From NCBI GenBank assembly GCA_902464405.1, contig CABQJD010000006.1, forward strand, positions 1 through 64,000: DNA of 64,000 nucleotides. The letters are read 5' to 3'. Position 1 is the stretch's first letter; every line of letters starts with the position of its first letter. The notes under the pieces were generated by a model, which saw only the letters and a list, made by a program, of their open reading frames with translations, had not been told where the DNA came from and searched no databases. The stretch is from an uncultured Actinomycetaceae bacterium. GTDB lineage: Bacteria > Actinomycetota > Actinomycetes > Actinomycetales > Actinomycetaceae. The translations under genes were made by a program, and so were the position numbers. Shown one piece after another: positions 37,410-47,249 of the stretch.

Positions 37410-38183
37410 TTATTGTTCGCCTTTAAGTTTATTGAGGAACTGTTGTGTGCGCTCTTGCTCAGGGTGATGAATGAGCTGCTCGGCGATACCTTCTTCGAGC
37501 ACGATACCGCCGTCAAGAAACACTGCTCGATCAGCCACTTGAGCTGCAAACTCCATTTCATGCGTGACGATTACCATCGTCATCTTTTCTACGGCAAGAT
37601 CGCGAATAATTGCGAGAATTTCCCCAGTGAGCTCAGGATCCAGTGCGGATGTAGGCTCATCAAAATAGAGCATTTTCGGTGTGAGAGCTAAAGCGCGCGC
37701 AATTGCTACGCGCTGCTGCTGCCCGCCAGAAAGCTCCGACGGATAAGCATCTGCCTTATCTGCTAAATTCATCCGTTCAAGAAGAGTATGAGCTTGCTCA
37801 TACACCTGCTGCGGATCTCGTTTTTGCACTTTTATTGGCGCGTCAGTGAGATTTCGCATCACGCTCCAATGTGGGAAGAGATTGAAATTTTGAAAGACTA
37901 AGCCGAAATCGTGCCGGAAACGTTTTTCGTCACCGTCACTTACTTTCTTACCATCTCTCATTTCAAGAGCTGTTGCTCCTGAGTATTCGATGACGCCTGA
38001 ATCCATCGTTTCAAGGAAAGTCGCGCAGCGCAGCAGAGTTGATTTTCCAGAACCGCTAGGGCCGAGTACAGCCAGCACGTCACCTTCGCTCACGCTGAGT
38101 GAGACGCCTTTAAGCACGTGATTTCCACTGAAGCTCTTGTGCATATTCTTGATTTCCAGCGCTTTTGTGCGTTCGCTCGTCAT
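37410..38183 (-). CDS. Polar amino-acid ABC transporter, ATP-binding protein
   Basis: ATPase of a GlnQ/HisP-type importer, about 257 residues. Motifs are Walker A GPSGSGKSTLL, Q-loop FQNFNLFPHWSVMRNL, signature LSGGQQQRVAIARALA, Walker B LYFDEPTSALDP and H-loop IVTHEMEFA. The start ATG 38183 has AGAAGGG upstream; a longer start at 38228 is possible. It is the last gene of a three-gene operon behind the binding protein and permease. Confidence 0.93.
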   Translation of the reverse strand: MTSERTKALEIKNMHKSFSGNHVLKGVSLSVSEGDVLAVLGPSGSGKSTLLRCATFLETMDSGVIEYSGATALEMRDGKKVSDGDEKRFRHDFGLVFQNFNLFPHWSVMRNLTDAPIKVQKRDPQQVYEQAHTLLERMNLADKADAYPSELSGGQQQRVAIARALALTPKMLYFDEPTSALDPELTGEILAIIRDLAVEKMTMVIVTHEMEFAAQVADRAVFLDGGIVLEEGIAEQLIHHPEQERTQQFLNKLKGEQ

Positions 38184-38232
38184 TTTTTCATGCCCTTCTG
38201 TTTTGCATACTCCATCACTTAATCTCACTTCG

Positions 38233-38886
38233 TCACTTAATTACTGCTACTGCCATGCGTTTTTCGAGGCGATCCATAATGACTGCCACCGCCGTGTTGA
38301 ATACGTAATAGAAGACACCCGCCACTACGAATGGCATCATCGATGTGCTTGCCGCTGCTGCCTGCTTTGCCACTTGGAACATTTCGATATAGGCGATTGC
38401 GTAGGCAAGAGAAGTGTCTTTGACGAGAGTAATCACTTCGTTGGTGATAGAAGGGAGCACTGTACGAAACATTTGAGGCAGTTTAATCGTGAAGAAAGTG
38501 CGTGCAGGGCTGTATCCAAGCACAAATGCTGCTTCACTTTGACCAATCGGAATTGCTTGGAAACCGCCGCGATAGATTTCTGCAAAATATGCAGCATAGT
38601 TGATTGCAAATCCGATAATCACAGCGTGGAATCGGTATTGCGGGCTGAGAGAAATGCCGAAGAGGTAGTACGGACCGAAATAGACCACGAGCAGCTGCAG
38701 CATAAGCGGGGTGCCGCGCATAATCGAAATATATACTTGCACGATCCATGCCACTGGTTTCAATCGGCATTCGCGCCCAGCGTAGACGGCTAAGCCGAGG
38801 GGTAAGCTCAGTGCGAGAGTGAGGAAAAAAATCACCAGTGTCTGAACGAACCCCTCAGCCAGCTGAGGGAGAAATTCCCATGTCAT
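38233..38886 (-). CDS. Polar amino-acid ABC transporter, permease
   Basis: A 217-residue membrane permease of the HisM/GlnP type with about five helices. The signature loop reads SPARTFFTIKLPQMFRTVLP, preceded by IYRGGFQAIPIGQSEAAFVLG. It sits between the binding-protein and ATPase genes with short gaps. Only one permease gene is present, so it probably forms a homodimer. Confidence 0.93.
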   Translation of the reverse strand: MTWEFLPQLAEGFVQTLVIFFLTLALSLPLGLAVYAGRECRLKPVAWIVQVYISIMRGTPLMLQLLVVYFGPYYLFGISLSPQYRFHAVIIGFAINYAAYFAEIYRGGFQAIPIGQSEAAFVLGYSPARTFFTIKLPQMFRTVLPSITNEVITLVKDTSLAYAIAYIEMFQVAKQAAAASTSMMPFVVAGVFYYVFNTAVAVIMDRLEKRMAVAVIK

Positions 38887-38934
38887 GTGCGTATATTCCT
38901 TGCTGTTTTCGCGTTATTTTCTATTTCTATTTCG

Positions 38935-39744
38935 TTATTTTTCGATGACGACGTCTTGCTGACCCCACTTTTTAGCGATTTTCGCGAAAGTTCCGTCTGC
39001 GATCATTTCGTCAAGCGTCTTTTGCACCTGATCTCGAAGTGCTTCGTTGCCGAGTTTGAAACCGATCCCGTATTCTTCCCCAGTGAATCCCGGATCGATC
39101 ACAGTGAACTTTTCTTCACCGCGCTGTTTAATCTGATACTGTGCCACAGTTTGATCCATCGCAACTGCCTGCGTACCGCCAGATTCAAGATCCAGCAGAC
39201 CGGTGTTGTAATCAGGAACTGTGGTATATCCTGCGAGCGATTTCACAAGCTCAGCGTTGGCAGGATCTTCCATAGCTGCGAGACCAGAGGAATCTGCTTG
39301 AACCTCCACATTCTTGCCTGCTAGATCTGCCACATTCTTAATCCCAGACTCTGCTGTGACGACGAAGACGATCTTGTTGTTGATATAAGGTTTACTCCAT
39401 GCATAATCGCTTTCACGCCCTGTGATAGTAAAACCGTTCCAGATACAGTCGATAGTTCCAGAATCGAGTTCCATATCTTTAGCGTCCCATGCGATTGGTT
39501 GCGCTTTATACTCCCAGCCGTTGCGTGAAGCGACTTCTTGAGCAAGCTCCAGATCAAAGCCGACGTATTCTCCGCTATCGTCTTTGAAACCGAAAGGCGG
39601 GAATGCTGCGTCAAAACCAACAGTGAAAGTATCACCCTTAGCTTTTTCTCCGCCTGCAGCAGATTCGGATTTTCCTCCGCATGCTGCCATCGAGAGTGTG
39701 AGTGCAACGCCAGCTGCGAGAGCCATGAATTTCTTTATTATCAT
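38935..39744 (-). CDS. Amino-acid ABC transporter, lipoprotein binding protein
   Basis: Extracellular solute-binding protein family 3, 269 residues. A signal peptide with lipobox LSMAACGG is followed by FTVGFDAAFPPFGFKDDSGE and YVGFDLELAQEVA, which place it among polar amino-acid receptors. The conserved ligand Arg/Asp loops occur around TGRESDYAWSKPY. The exact amino acid cannot be read from the sequence. It is first in the operon, upstream of permease and ATPase. Confidence 0.93.
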   Translation of the reverse strand: MIIKKFMALAAGVALTLSMAACGGKSESAAGGEKAKGDTFTVGFDAAFPPFGFKDDSGEYVGFDLELAQEVASRNGWEYKAQPIAWDAKDMELDSGTIDCIWNGFTITGRESDYAWSKPYINNKIVFVVTAESGIKNVADLAGKNVEVQADSSGLAAMEDPANAELVKSLAGYTTVPDYNTGLLDLESGGTQAVAMDQTVAQYQIKQRGEEKFTVIDPGFTGEEYGIGFKLGNEALRDQVQKTLDEMIADGTFAKIAKKWGQQDVVIEK

Positions 39745-39872
39745 CGTTCAACCTTCTTTTTATATCAGGGAACCGCATAATCATTGACTAGAGTAACACG
39801 CCAGCCCAAACAGCCAGCGGGATTATCACCAATGCCACATCCGCTGCGGTTCGGGGTTTGCTTTTGGAGTGG

Positions 39873-40793
39873 TCAGTGGTGGAGATGCTCGTGATCGCGG
39901 TGCGCAGGCACGTCGAGCTGAATTGTGCAATGCCCCACGGCGAGCGGGAAATGCTTGCTCACGCAATGCTGGAGCGAATGCAGGATTGAGACTGCCTCTC
40001 CATTTTTAAAGCAGTCTGGTTCGATCGTCACGTGTGCCGTGAGAGCAGTAGTGGTGCTCGTAATCGATGAAACATGCAGATCGTGCACGTCAATAACGTG
40101 CGGCTCTTTGAGCATATGTGCTCGCACGTCTGCGAGATTTAATTCGTTGGGGGTACCTTCCATAAGGATTTTAACGCAGCGTACGAGAATGCGAAGTGCC
40201 CGAGGTGCCATAAGGGCTGCCACAATAAGAGAAGCGACTGGATCGGCATAAATCCAACCAGTCGCCATCGTCACGCCCGCTGCAGCGAGCACAGCAATCG
40301 ATCCGAATGCATCATTGAGCACTTCAAGGAAAGCTGCACGCGTATTGAGAGAGCTTTCTTTCTTACGTGAAAGAAGAGCAATGCCTATGAGGTTTGCGAG
40401 CAAACCGATGCACGCAAAAAGAATCATTTGCTTAGCATTGACAGTTTCTGGCGTGAAAAACCTGCCGATTGCTTCGATTGTGACGGCGATACACACAACG
40501 ATCAACATCGATGCTTGGACGCTCGCAGAAATAACTTCCGAACGAGCTAAGCCCCACGTATATGTATCTGTGCGGGGTTTGTTCATAAGGTATGCGGCAA
40601 AGAGAGCGATTGCCAATCCTGAAGTATCGACCAGCATATGCCCAGCATCTGCTAGGAGTGTGAGCGATCCGCTCAGTGCTGCTCCTACGACTTCTGCTAC
40701 CATCACAAGGGCGCTCAGAATCAGCACAAAACGCAACTGTGCACGTGCGTCTGTGCTTGAATCTTGGCGTGCGCCTTGAGCGGTATTGTGCAT
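39873..40793 (-). CDS. Cation diffusion facilitator (CDF) metal efflux protein
   Basis: Exports divalent metal, most likely Zn2+, in exchange for protons. It has 306 residues from ATG 40793, which has no ribosome site and may be leaderless; a frame back to 40925 adds unlikely sequence. Six transmembrane segments carry the metal site motifs LLADAGHMLVDTSGLAIALF and EVLNDAFGSIAVLAAAG. A C-terminal cytoplasmic domain (VHDLHVSSITSTTTALTAHV) ends in a His-rich tail (RDHEHLHH) that likely binds metal. Confidence 0.9.
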   Translation of the reverse strand: MHNTAQGARQDSSTDARAQLRFVLILSALVMVAEVVGAALSGSLTLLADAGHMLVDTSGLAIALFAAYLMNKPRTDTYTWGLARSEVISASVQASMLIVVCIAVTIEAIGRFFTPETVNAKQMILFACIGLLANLIGIALLSRKKESSLNTRAAFLEVLNDAFGSIAVLAAAGVTMATGWIYADPVASLIVAALMAPRALRILVRCVKILMEGTPNELNLADVRAHMLKEPHVIDVHDLHVSSITSTTTALTAHVTIEPDCFKNGEAVSILHSLQHCVSKHFPLAVGHCTIQLDVPAHRDHEHLHH

Positions 40794-41335
40794 GTGTGCA
40801 ATCGTAGCAGGTGTGCGCGCGGGTTTTTGAAAGTGTTCACAGAAGAAGACGTTTAAGAATCTATTAAAGCTAAATCTCACATAAAATGAATTCGGTTCAA
40901 CGATTTGTTCAACGATTTCCATCATGCCGTCACGCTCAATATATCCGAGTGCTGCTAGTACGCAGCTGCCAGCATGGTAGCCAAGATTAGCGGGAACCGC
41001 ATTGACGATTTGTTCCTATACCGCGCAGCAGTTGAACCTCTGAATATCCACCTATCGGAGAAGGTTTAAATATGAGTATTCTCGCGCTGTGAATGGGAGC
41101 GTTTGCGTATCTCTGCGAAATCTCTGCGAAGCTGGGCTTTATTTACAGGAGCTAGGTGTTGTGGTGGTCGTAGCTGTATTTCGCTGAGCGTTGAATTGCG
41201 AGCATAGGCAGATACGGCTTGAATTTGCTAGGGTTTCCTTAGCTGTGAGTATGTAGTAAGACGCGTATTTTTCTACATCTGCCCCTAGCTATACGCTGAG
41301 AAAACTAAACAGAATATACCTTATACAGAAGTGAG
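40794..41335. other. 0.54-kb intergenic region, no gene seen
   Basis: No convincing frame, RNA or repeat. It separates the divergent CDF gene and cydD-like gene and should hold both promoters. Confidence 0.5.
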
Positions 41336-43114
41336 ATGGTGATGATGCGTAGCCGTATAGAAAAAAGCGCTGATAAAGATGCGCGCAAGCTCAATATCGT
41401 CACCTCACAAGGTAAACGCAGCAGCTCAATCTCTGCCCTTTGCCGCATAATAAGCTCTGTGGGCGTGGGGTACGCTCTCGTGATTGCTGCGCATATCCTC
41501 GCAGATTATACACTCGGCTTTTCCCCATCTACTTCTCAGCTTGCCAGTGCTGTAGCCGCAGTCGTTGTGGCTGCGTGTGCGGCAGGCGGAGATATTCTTA
41601 TTGGAGGAGTAGGAGCACGCCAAGAAGAAAGCCGTTTGCGCCGTCGTATTCTCGGCGCCTATTACGAAAGCTCTGGGCTGAGCAGAAATTCACGCAACGG
41701 CACTCAGCCAAGCGATCTCGTCACCCTTATGACAGACAACGCTGAGCGTTTCACTGAATTTCGTATAGCATTTTTAGGAACTACAGTTGCCGCTGTTATC
41801 GTGCCTTTTCTTGCCTTGGGCTATATCACGTGTGCAGTCAGCCCTTTGATCGGGGCGATCCTTTTCGTGGCATATCCGCTAGTGCCGCTTTTTGTGCACG
41901 GCTTTATGAAACTTTTTGCCCATCGATCAAATGAATCTCGTAAAGAGCGTGGGATTCTCGACGGGCAATACCTTGATGCCATCCGCAACCTCTCTTCAAT
42001 TCGACTATTAGGAGCCGGTGAGCGTGTAGAAGAGCGTTTACGCGAGCAAGGAGAGCGCAATCGTGGCGCAATTATGCGTATCCTCGCTGGTAATCAGCTC
42101 GTAATCATCGTACTTGATGGTGCAGTCGGGTTGCTCTGGATCTGCCTTTCTGTGATGCTTGCCTACTGGCGATTAAATGCTGGAGAAATCAGCTTGGCAG
42201 ACGCGCTCACCGTGGTATTTTTCATTGTTTTACTTATTGAGCCAATCGTTCAGGTCTCTGGTTTCTTTTACGTCGGCATGGGGGGCTTGGCTGCAGGGCG
42301 GCATATAAAAGCATTCCTCGGCATTGCGCAAAAGGGGTTTGCTGAAAAAGAGAGTGCTCAAAAAAATGCTGCATATGCTACCGAAAAAAAGACGCAGCAT
42401 GGCGCTTGTGCAGTGAGTGGTGGCGTCACCGTCACGAATCTTTCGTTCGCATACGATGAAGTGCCTGTGCTGAAAGGGCTATCGATGCAAGCAGACTCAG
42501 GAGAGCGCATTGCTATCGTTGGCAGCTCTGGCGCAGGAAAATCTACATTCCTCTCGCTGCTCAGTGGCGATCTTCGAGTGAATAAAGCAGGCGCGGTGCA
42601 GATTTCTGGCATCGATCTTGCAGATGTTTCACGAGGTGATGCGCATGCCTTAACGGCAGTTGTGGCTCAGCGAACATGGCTTTTCAGTGGAACAATTGCG
42701 AGCAATCTGCGCATTGCCTCTCCAAGCGCGAGTGACGACGAACTCTGGGATGCTTTGCAATACGCACACCTCGCTCAAGAGGTTCATCGTATGCCAGAAG
42801 GTTTATACACAAATGTTGGTGAGCGTGGGCAATTCCTCTCTGGCGGGCAGGCGCAACGCATATCTATTGCGCGAGCTTTCCTTTCTCAGAGAAAAATATG
42901 GCTGCTTGACGAGCCAACCGCGCAAGTTGATGCCGTATCTGAAGAAGAAATCATTAAAGCTCTTGCAGAACTTCCTCGCGATATTACGCTGATCGTTATC
43001 ACACATCGTCCGAGCTTACTGACCTTAGTTGATCGAATATACGAGTTGGCAGATGGGGAGCTGCACCTCATTGATGCTCATCAAGCATCAGCGCGAGTGG
43101 AGGTGGAGCGATGA
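41336..43114 (+). CDS. cydD: CydD-like thiol-reductant ABC exporter subunit
   Basis: ABC half-exporter of 592 residues, one partner of a heterodimer that in other bacteria exports glutathione or cysteine. The membrane domain is followed by an ATPase with Walker A GSSGAGKSTFL, signature LSGGQAQRISIARAFL, Walker B IWLLDEPTAQVD and H-loop ITHRPSLL. The CydD assignment rests on gene order and pairing with the next gene, whose start overlaps this stop by 4 bp. No cytochrome bd genes (cydAB) are adjacent, so the CydDC role is inference; a general heterodimeric exporter is possible. Confidence 0.75.
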   Translation: MVMMRSRIEKSADKDARKLNIVTSQGKRSSSISALCRIISSVGVGYALVIAAHILADYTLGFSPSTSQLASAVAAVVVAACAAGGDILIGGVGARQEESRLRRRILGAYYESSGLSRNSRNGTQPSDLVTLMTDNAERFTEFRIAFLGTTVAAVIVPFLALGYITCAVSPLIGAILFVAYPLVPLFVHGFMKLFAHRSNESRKERGILDGQYLDAIRNLSSIRLLGAGERVEERLREQGERNRGAIMRILAGNQLVIIVLDGAVGLLWICLSVMLAYWRLNAGEISLADALTVVFFIVLLIEPIVQVSGFFYVGMGGLAAGRHIKAFLGIAQKGFAEKESAQKNAAYATEKKTQHGACAVSGGVTVTNLSFAYDEVPVLKGLSMQADSGERIAIVGSSGAGKSTFLSLLSGDLRVNKAGAVQISGIDLADVSRGDAHALTAVVAQRTWLFSGTIASNLRIASPSASDDELWDALQYAHLAQEVHRMPEGLYTNVGERGQFLSGGQAQRISIARAFLSQRKIWLLDEPTAQVDAVSEEEIIKALAELPRDITLIVITHRPSLLTLVDRIYELADGELHLIDAHQASARVEVER

Positions 43115-44958
43115 GCAAAAAAACAAACGAAAAGATGAGCAAGCAGACTGAGCAGACCAAGCAGACGAACACGCAATCCAGTATGAAGCCACGTATATGT
43201 GCAGGCACGCGAGCAGGTGGGAATATGATTGGGCGAAAAGATAGAAAGATGGACGACGCAGTGCTCACCAAGGATTTTGCGAATACTAGTTCCGATCAAA
43301 TATCTACCACGCCGATAAGTACGGTATTGCCGTGGATTTTGGCAATTACTAGACCTGTGCACACGCCTCTTCTTTTTTCTATCTGCATGCGTATTATTTC
43401 TCAGCTATGCAATGTGCTGCTTTTTGCGTGCGCGGGAGGCGGGCTTATAGCTGCGTGGCGAGGTGTTCCAGTACCTATTTTTGGCGCATTAACTGCCGCT
43501 AAACTAGCGGCGCTGCTCATTGCTATCGCATTGCTTAAGGCGCTGACCTACTATCTGGAACAATTTTCGGGGCACTACGTGGCTTTTAAGGCGTTGGAAC
43601 TGCTACGCACCACAGCATTTTCTCAACTTTGGCCGAAGGCTCCAGGTGTTGTTGCTCGCAGCCGTTCGGGTGAGCTGTATGCGTCGCTTACCCGCGATAT
43701 TGATCGTATCGAAGTGCTCTATGCGCATACAATCGCGCCCGTTATTGCTGGTGTGTTTGTTCCATTTGTGGTGGTATGCACTGGTTTCACACTCGGCGGC
43801 TGGATGCCAATGCTTGTGCCAACTATTTGCATTGCACTATCCGTCTGGGTAGTACCATTTATTGGCTTACGTGCAGGGATTGAAGGTGCTTCACTCTCTC
43901 TTGTGCGTCGTGCTCATCTCGTCCAGCATACGACTGACTCTATATTTGGCGCTCGCGAAGCCACTGGATATGGGTGCGAAACTGAACGTTATGCAGGCAT
44001 GGAAGAATTGAGCGCTAGCGTCACTGCTGCAGCTTACAAATCTGCTCTTTATAGAGCAATTCGGCGGGCTGTGAACGCTGGATGCATTCCAGCGGCTCTT
44101 CTTGGAGGAGTTGTGGGAGGCATCTATTCTGGTGTGAGTTTAGAGATGATTGCATTTTTAGCTGCAGGATGCCTCGCAGGTTTTGAAGCTCCGCGCGGAT
44201 TGGAAGACGCCGCTGGCGCAATAGATCTATCTTTGGCTTCTGCACGCAGACTCTATGATGTGTGCACTGCAAAAGATCCTGTCTGTGACGGCGTTACCGA
44301 TTTTTCTCCGAGCGCACCAGTGAGTGTGCAGTGGCGAGACGTCACCTATCATTATGCTGGCACTCGATCTAGAAATGTGCTTGATGGTTTTTCGCTCAGC
44401 GTCCCAGCAGGCGGACACGCTGCGATTGTAGGGTCGAGCGGTATCGGCAAAAGCACGGCTGTGCAGCTTTTGCTACGCTATGACGATCCTCAGCATGGTG
44501 TTGTGCTTCTCGACGGTAAACCTGTGCAAGAGTACACTCTTGACTCTTTGCGCCGCGGTGTGGCATTCGTGCCCCAACGAGCTGAGCTATTGCGAGGAAG
44601 CATTGCAGATAATCTGCGTCTTGCCGATCCGAATGCTTCAGATGAGCGATTATGGGAAGTGCTTTCCATCGTTCAGCTTGCTGATGAGGTTCGTGCTTTT
44701 GCGCAGGGTTTGAATGAAAGAACTGGCACAGAAGGCTCAGGAATTTCAGGCGGGCAGATGCAGCGGCTTGTATTGGCGCGGGCGCTTCTTACGAATCCTT
44801 GCGTACTTGTGCTCGATGAATTTTCCGCAAACTTGCCAGAAAAGACCGACGCTGCTATTCGTGCAGCTTTAGCGCAGGCTTTTCCGCACCTCACTATAAT
44901 TGAGGTGACGCATCGGCGTAGTGCACTTCCCCAAGGAACGATTATTGCGCAGCTGTGA
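43111..44958 (+). CDS. cydC: CydC-like thiol-reductant ABC exporter subunit
   Basis: Second ABC half-exporter of the pair, 615 residues. A Lys/Thr/Gln-rich cytoplasmic N-terminus of about 60 residues precedes the membrane domain. The ATPase has Walker A GSSGIGKSTAV, a modified signature ISGGQMQRLVLARALL and Walker B CVLVLDEFSANLP. The residue after the Walker B aspartate-glutamate is Phe rather than Pro, and the H-loop reads VTHRRSAL. Start ATG 43111 overlaps cydD, so the two are co-translated. An alternative start is ATG 43132. Confidence 0.75.
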   Translation: MSKKTNEKMSKQTEQTKQTNTQSSMKPRICAGTRAGGNMIGRKDRKMDDAVLTKDFANTSSDQISTTPISTVLPWILAITRPVHTPLLFSICMRIISQLCNVLLFACAGGGLIAAWRGVPVPIFGALTAAKLAALLIAIALLKALTYYLEQFSGHYVAFKALELLRTTAFSQLWPKAPGVVARSRSGELYASLTRDIDRIEVLYAHTIAPVIAGVFVPFVVVCTGFTLGGWMPMLVPTICIALSVWVVPFIGLRAGIEGASLSLVRRAHLVQHTTDSIFGAREATGYGCETERYAGMEELSASVTAAAYKSALYRAIRRAVNAGCIPAALLGGVVGGIYSGVSLEMIAFLAAGCLAGFEAPRGLEDAAGAIDLSLASARRLYDVCTAKDPVCDGVTDFSPSAPVSVQWRDVTYHYAGTRSRNVLDGFSLSVPAGGHAAIVGSSGIGKSTAVQLLLRYDDPQHGVVLLDGKPVQEYTLDSLRRGVAFVPQRAELLRGSIADNLRLADPNASDERLWEVLSIVQLADEVRAFAQGLNERTGTEGSGISGGQMQRLVLARALLTNPCVLVLDEFSANLPEKTDAAIRAALAQAFPHLTIIEVTHRRSALPQGTIIAQL

Positions 44959-45075
44959 TGAAAATTTCAGGTAATCTGCAAAGGCTAGGAGTGCAGCAAG
45001 TGTAACGCCCTCAAAATTGATTGTAGATCACGCCTGTAAAGCCATATGCATAAATTTTATGCATACACAATCGGC

Positions 45076-46644
45076 TCAAAACATGAGGATCACAGAGACC
45101 AACAGAATTTTTATGACGATGCCGAGGGCAAAGATAGTGGCATACCCAGATTCTACGCGCTCATCGGTCACTTTTGATTGAGCGAAAGCAAGGAGTGCTG
45201 GCTGCCCAAGTGCACCTGCCATTGCGCCAGCTGTACGCTGCGCTGAAAGCCCGAGCAGTCGTCCAGCTGTAGCTACTGCGAGCATTGCGACTCCAGCTGT
45301 CACTACGCCCAATAATCCAGCTCTAACTCCAGTGGGTGTGAAAGCAGTTGCAGCAAATGCTGGACCGCTCGCAATTCCAACTGATGCTAAGAAGAGAAGC
45401 AGCCCCATTTGGCGAACAGTTAGATTTGCGCCCTGAGGAAGCTGCCACACGAGCGGACCTGTGCGGTTCAGATACCCCAGCACCATTCCTACGATCAGCG
45501 GTCCAGCGGCAGAGCCGAGTGAGAAACTTGCTCCGCCAGGCAGAGAAATACTGATCATCCCTACCAGCACGCCCACAACTATTCCCAGCCCGAGAGCAAT
45601 AGCGTCAAACTCGGCAACGCGGTTGCTTGAATTTCCAAAAAATTCTTTGATATTGCGTTCTTCTCCGCGCGGATATGCCACCGAAAGGCGATCGGCAAGT
45701 TCAATTCGGGCATCGTCAGCAGCTAAAATTTCGAGGTCACCTCGATTGATACGTGTCACGACAGCCCCAAATTTCGAGGTGAGATTCAGCTCTGCAATAG
45801 TCATACCAGCTAGCGCGCTTCGTGAAACAATAAAAGAACTGAATTCGACGATGGAACGATCATCGGCAAGGTGGTCTGGCAGAGCGTAGCCAATTGCTTG
45901 AACTGCGGCGTCGATATCTTCGGGCAGACCTACCACAACTACTTGGTCGTTTCGTCGAAGCATCTCTCCAGGAGCAAGTACGCGTGTGACGCCTGCCGAG
46001 CGCACATAGCTCATCTTTACTTTTTGTTCCTGCCAGCCCGGTATTTCGCGCACATTGATATCTGCTGTCGCGACTGCCGTCACTGCTTTGAGGCTTTGCC
46101 CAGCTAATGGCGCTGTATCGTGCTGCGCTTTCCATGTGCGATTCACAACTATTGCCACCAAAATAATGCCGATCACAACACCTGCTGGATAGCTTAGAGA
46201 ATAGCCGACTGCTGGCGTATCAGAACCTGTGATGGAGCTTGCTGCTGCAAGAGCTGGAGTAGTGGTAAGTGAACCGGCGAAAATACCAGAGGAAAGATCG
46301 ATAGGAAGTTTAAGCAGATATGCCCCTCCTAGAGTTGCGCAGGCTGCGAGCGCGAGAGCAAAAATAGAGGCAAGCATGAATTTGTATTGTTTTTTTGCGT
46401 CAGAAAAAAATGTTTGCCCAGCTGAAAGCCCTACAGTGTAGACGAAGAGCGCTAAGCCTATCTGCTGTACGAGAGCCATTTGGTTTCCAAGCTCTGGCAC
46501 AAAATATCCTACGACCAGTCCCACAAACAGCGCTCCTGCAGCGCCGAAACGCAACGGACCAAAGGGAACTGCTCCGAGTATTGCACCTACGGCAACAACG
46601 AAAAAGATAGTCATAAGCGGAGAAGCTGCTAGGAGCGAAATCAT
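45076..46644 (-). CDS. AspT/YidE-type transporter with RCK domains
   Basis: Membrane transporter of the aspartate:alanine exchanger family, 522 residues. Two membrane halves each carry the duplicated motif (LFVGLVVGYFVPE and, later, AGPLIVGMVLGYLNRTGPLV). Between them lie two TrkA-C/RCK-type regulatory domains (ending VVVVGLPEDIDAAV and ADRLSVAYPRGEE). Family members exchange dicarboxylates or amino acids. The substrate here is unknown. It is a single gene, convergent with cydDC. Confidence 0.85.
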   Translation of the reverse strand: MISLLAASPLMTIFFVVAVGAILGAVPFGPLRFGAAGALFVGLVVGYFVPELGNQMALVQQIGLALFVYTVGLSAGQTFFSDAKKQYKFMLASIFALALAACATLGGAYLLKLPIDLSSGIFAGSLTTTPALAAASSITGSDTPAVGYSLSYPAGVVIGIILVAIVVNRTWKAQHDTAPLAGQSLKAVTAVATADINVREIPGWQEQKVKMSYVRSAGVTRVLAPGEMLRRNDQVVVVGLPEDIDAAVQAIGYALPDHLADDRSIVEFSSFIVSRSALAGMTIAELNLTSKFGAVVTRINRGDLEILAADDARIELADRLSVAYPRGEERNIKEFFGNSSNRVAEFDAIALGLGIVVGVLVGMISISLPGGASFSLGSAAGPLIVGMVLGYLNRTGPLVWQLPQGANLTVRQMGLLLFLASVGIASGPAFAATAFTPTGVRAGLLGVVTAGVAMLAVATAGRLLGLSAQRTAGAMAGALGQPALLAFAQSKVTDERVESGYATIFALGIVIKILLVSVILMF

Positions 46645-47249
46645 AGATGCCTTTCACTTAAGTGTGCTGAGTGCGGAGCTTTGCCTTAAACGATTGATGA
46701 AAATATGAAAGCTCTGTGCATGATAATACGCTGTGATGCCTTGTTTTGCTTCTTTTCACCTTTTGCGGATTGTTTATGCAGATTTTGAAAAACGAAATCT
46801 CAAGGTACCAACGTATCAGTGGCAGGTATTAAGGGGTTAGATATTAAGGCTTCGAGCTTTTAATTCAGCGATGCAGTGCTCTTCGGTATTTATGAAAATA
46901 TGTAGAATACGCCAATTGGGAGCAAGAATACGAGGCGCAATGGATGATGGTGCAATCATGGCAATGGCAAAACCTGTGGTAGTGCGTTAAAAATCTATGG
47001 CGCAAAGTCTGTTAGCGGTGTGCGCATTATGGGCACTTTTGGTGTTTTCTGCATCGATGGGCAAGAATTGCTACAGAGAATTTACGCATTGTTTCATGGC
47101 TATACGCCGCAGACTTTTAGCTGGAAGCTGCTATTTGGAGCTGCAAACTAGCAGACTTTAGCTCACTAAGAGTTGATACTCAGCTGGCGTGCCCATGAGC
47201 TTGCTTAGTCTTGGGCACTTGCAATGCGTATTATTGCGGAAAGGTTGAT
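46645..47249. other. 0.6-kb intergenic region, no supported gene
   Basis: Holds the promoters of the divergent AspT-type and permease genes. One short open frame (about 46951-47152, including GVRIMGTFGVFCIDGQELL) lacks a start and a recognisable family; I do not call it. Confidence 0.45.

Noticed and set aside
46951..47152. Open plus-strand stretch including GVRIMGTFGVFCIDG
   Set aside because: No start codon with a ribosome site and no recognised family; too short to call.
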